A stretch of 55,465 nucleotides of DNA from Candidatus Cloacimonadota bacterium (GTDB lineage: Bacteria; Cloacimonadota; Cloacimonadia; Cloacimonadales; Cloacimonadaceae): contig JAKPXC010000017.1 in the NCBI GenBank assembly GCA_029567705.1, positions 1-55,465 of the forward strand, in the 5' to 3' direction. Shown one piece after another: positions 54,093 to 55,465 of the stretch (positions are counted from its first letter, which is position 1; every line of letters starts with the position of its first letter). A program made the position numbers and the translations under genes. Below the pieces are notes generated by a model. That model saw only the letters and a program-made list of their open reading frames with translations, was not told the origin of the DNA and did not search any database.

Positions 54093-54464
54093 ATGTATAA
54101 ATTGAATGTAACAGATAGTTTTTCCGCGGCTCACAGGCTTTGCGGTTATAAAGGTGCCTGCAGCAATCTGCACGGGCACAATTGGAAAGTAAGAGTGGGA
54201 ATTAAGTGTGATGTTCTGGATGAGATCGGTATGGCGCTGGATTATGGCATCATCAAGCAGGCACTCAGCAAGGTGCTGGATGAGCTGGATCATGCCTATC
54301 TGAACGAGCTTCCCATCCTGGGGGGAATGAATCCCACCTCCGAGAATCTGGCCCGTCTGATCTATGGCAGGCTTTCCGAAGAAATTACCAAGCCGGGCTG
54401 CAAGGTTGCCGAAGTGGAAATCTTTGAATCCGAACGGTCTTCTGTGGTGTACAGCAATGATTAG
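54093..54464 (+). CDS. queD: 6-carboxy-5,6,7,8-tetrahydropterin synthase (queuosine pathway)
   Basis: Converts dihydroneopterin triphosphate to 6-carboxytetrahydropterin for queuosine synthesis. 123 residues. The zinc-binding histidines are in FSAAHRL and LHGHNW. Catalytic Cys is in the GACSNLHGH segment, and the Asp-His pair is in DELDHAYLN. ESPT-like residues are replaced by NPTSEN, as in many QueD. It starts 13 bases after corA and overlaps engB by 8 bases. Confidence 0.9.
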   Translation: MYKLNVTDSFSAAHRLCGYKGACSNLHGHNWKVRVGIKCDVLDEIGMALDYGIIKQALSKVLDELDHAYLNELPILGGMNPTSENLARLIYGRLSEEITKPGCKVAEVEIFESERSSVVYSND

Positions 54465-55071
54465 GCTAGTTGAGTCCTTCTTTGTAAAAAGTGCGGTGGA
54501 GCCTTCTGACTATCCGGCTTCTGCCTATCCGGAATTTGCCTTTGCAGGGAAATCCAACGTGGGTAAATCTACCCTGATCAATCTGCTCACGAATCATCAT
54601 CAATTGGCCAAGACCAGTTCACACCCGGGAAAAACCAGGCTCTTAAACTTCTTCCTGACTCGGTACAAAGACGAAGAGCAGAATCAGGGCTTCATCCAGC
54701 TTACAGACCTCCCTGGTTATGGCTTTGCGGAAGTAAGTCAGAGTGAGCAGGAAAAGTGGCGCAAGATGATCAATAAGTATCTGGAGCAGCGTACGCAACT
54801 GCGAGCCATGATCCTGCTGGTGGACATTCGACATTCTGCCGACAAAAAGGATATTCAGATGCTGGAGATGCTGCGTCTGAGAAAGATACGCCACTGCGTT
54901 GTGGCCACCAAGAGCGATAAAATCCCCAAGACCAGGATACACAAAACTGTGCAGATCTTGGCTAAAGAGCTGGGCTTGGGAGACGTTCCCGTCTTCCCGG
55001 TATCTTCATTGAATAATACTGGGTTTGAAGCTTTGCTGGGTTGGGTACACAAGCTGAGTCTCGAACCGTAG
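54457..55071 (+). CDS. engB: Ribosome biogenesis GTPase EngB (YsxC)
   Basis: About 204 residues from the ATG at 54457 that overlaps the queD stop; a longer frame from 54364 would start inside queD. GTPase motifs: G1 [10 protein letters not shown]3 DLPGYG, G4 TKSDK, and [10 protein letters not shown] as switch I. Required for 50S subunit assembly. Its TAG stop overlaps the GTG start of mnmG. Confidence 0.95.
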   Translation: MIRLVESFFVKSAVEPSDYPASAYPEFAFAGKSNVGKSTLINLLTNHHQLAKTSSHPGKTRLLNFFLTRYKDEEQNQGFIQLTDLPGYGFAEVSQSEQEKWRKMINKYLEQRTQLRAMILLVDIRHSADKKDIQMLEMLRLRKIRHCVVATKSDKIPKTRIHKTVQILAKELGLGDVPVFPVSSLNNTGFEALLGWVHKLSLEP

Positions 55072-55465
55072 TGGATACCACAGCCAGATTTGACGTTATT
55101 GTCATCGGGGCAGGTCACGCGGGTGTGGAAGCTGCCTTTGCTGCTGCCCGAATGGGCGCAAATACTGCCATCTTCGTAATCAAACTGGAATCCATTGGCA
55201 GAATGAGCTGCAATCCTTCGGTGGGAGGTCCCGCCAAAGCTCATCTGGCACGTGAAGTGGATGCCATGGGTGGAGAGATTGGGCACGTGGCAGATCTCAC
55301 AGGGATACACTACAGGATGCTTAACCGCAAGAAAGGCCCAGCTGTCTGGGCTCCCCGGGCTCAGAATGATCGCCACCTATATGCCCATACCATGCGTCAG
55401 CATCTGGAGGCTTGTGCCAATCTGCAGATCATTGAAGGACAGATCACAGAGCTGATTGTGGAAGA
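55071..55465 (+). CDS. mnmG: tRNA uridine-5-carboxymethylaminomethyl modification enzyme MnmG, N-terminal part (cut by right edge)
   Basis: FAD-dependent partner of MnmE that makes cmnm5U34 in tRNA. 131 complete codons are present from a GTG at 55071 overlapping the engB stop. Visible are the FAD motif [28 protein letters not shown] (family NPAIGG-like region) and [16 protein letters not shown]. The C-terminus lies outside the window. Confidence 0.9.
   Translation, partial: MDTTARFDVIVIGAGHAGVEAAFAAARMGANTAIFVIKLESIGRMSCNPSVGGPAKAHLAREVDAMGGEIGHVADLTGIHYRMLNRKKGPAVWAPRAQNDRHLYAHTMRQHLEACANLQIIEGQITELIVE

Overview
Bacterial chromosomal DNA, gene-dense, with moderate GC. The gene content suggests a diderm, LPS-bearing, amino-acid- or organic-acid-fermenting anaerobe, most likely of the Cloacimonadota (Candidatus Cloacimonas/Syntrophosphaera type) or a neighbour in the Fibrobacteres-Chlorobi-Bacteroidota group. 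This is inferred from Kdo and Lpt genes, large secreted proteins with FlgD-like C-terminal sorting domains, sigma-54, a ferredoxin-dependent 2-oxoacid oxidoreductase with methylmalonyl-CoA epimerase, and an energy-converting-hydrogenase-related complex. No phage, IS element, CRISPR array or clear pseudogene was seen.

Layout. 1-12230 (minus): a long envelope/regulation run, read from the right: tRNA-Lys, a SAM-II-like riboswitch with terminator, metK, kdsA, kdsC, lptC, an OstA/LptA-like protein, lptB, rpoN, lpdA, hpf, hprK, ptsH, ptsI and pgi (cut by the window edge). HprK, HPr and EI are present without any EII component, as in a regulatory PTS. 12551-15778: a large secreted protein. 16177-23228 (plus): a six-gene operon for a group-4-hydrogenase-like membrane complex whose large subunit has lost the Ni-Fe ligand cysteines (an Ehr complex). 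23259-24950 (minus): acyl-CoA synthetase. 25263-31129 (plus): a DUF3795 protein, then rplM-rpsI, rpsB-tsf-pyrH-frr, two small membrane/lipoproteins and an EamA transporter. 31116-41426: a second large sorted protein, an LppM-like lipoprotein, polA and a secreted PPC-repeat protein. 41509-46801 (minus): ackA, hybrid sensor kinase, S4 protein and membrane-anchored gluzincin. 46926-47101: two tRNA-Val genes. 47245-52731 (minus): a catabolic operon with a SpoVG-like protein, aminotransferase, KorDABC, methylmalonyl-CoA epimerase and a secreted protein. 53147-55465 (plus): corA-like, queD, engB and the start of mnmG.

How it fits together. The aminotransferase, KorDABC and epimerase would turn amino acids into 2-oxoacids, acyl-CoA and reduced ferredoxin, with succinyl-CoA/propionyl-CoA interconversion. 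AckA would make ATP from acetyl phosphate, and the Ehr complex may couple a redox reaction to ion pumping.

Most notable: (1) the SAM-II-like pseudoknot before metK, with a mutually exclusive antiterminator and terminator; (2) the Ehr operon; (3) a dispersed ~84-bp intergenic repeat in three copies (15913, 25627, 38783); (4) a nested 111-bp palindrome at 52922-53032.
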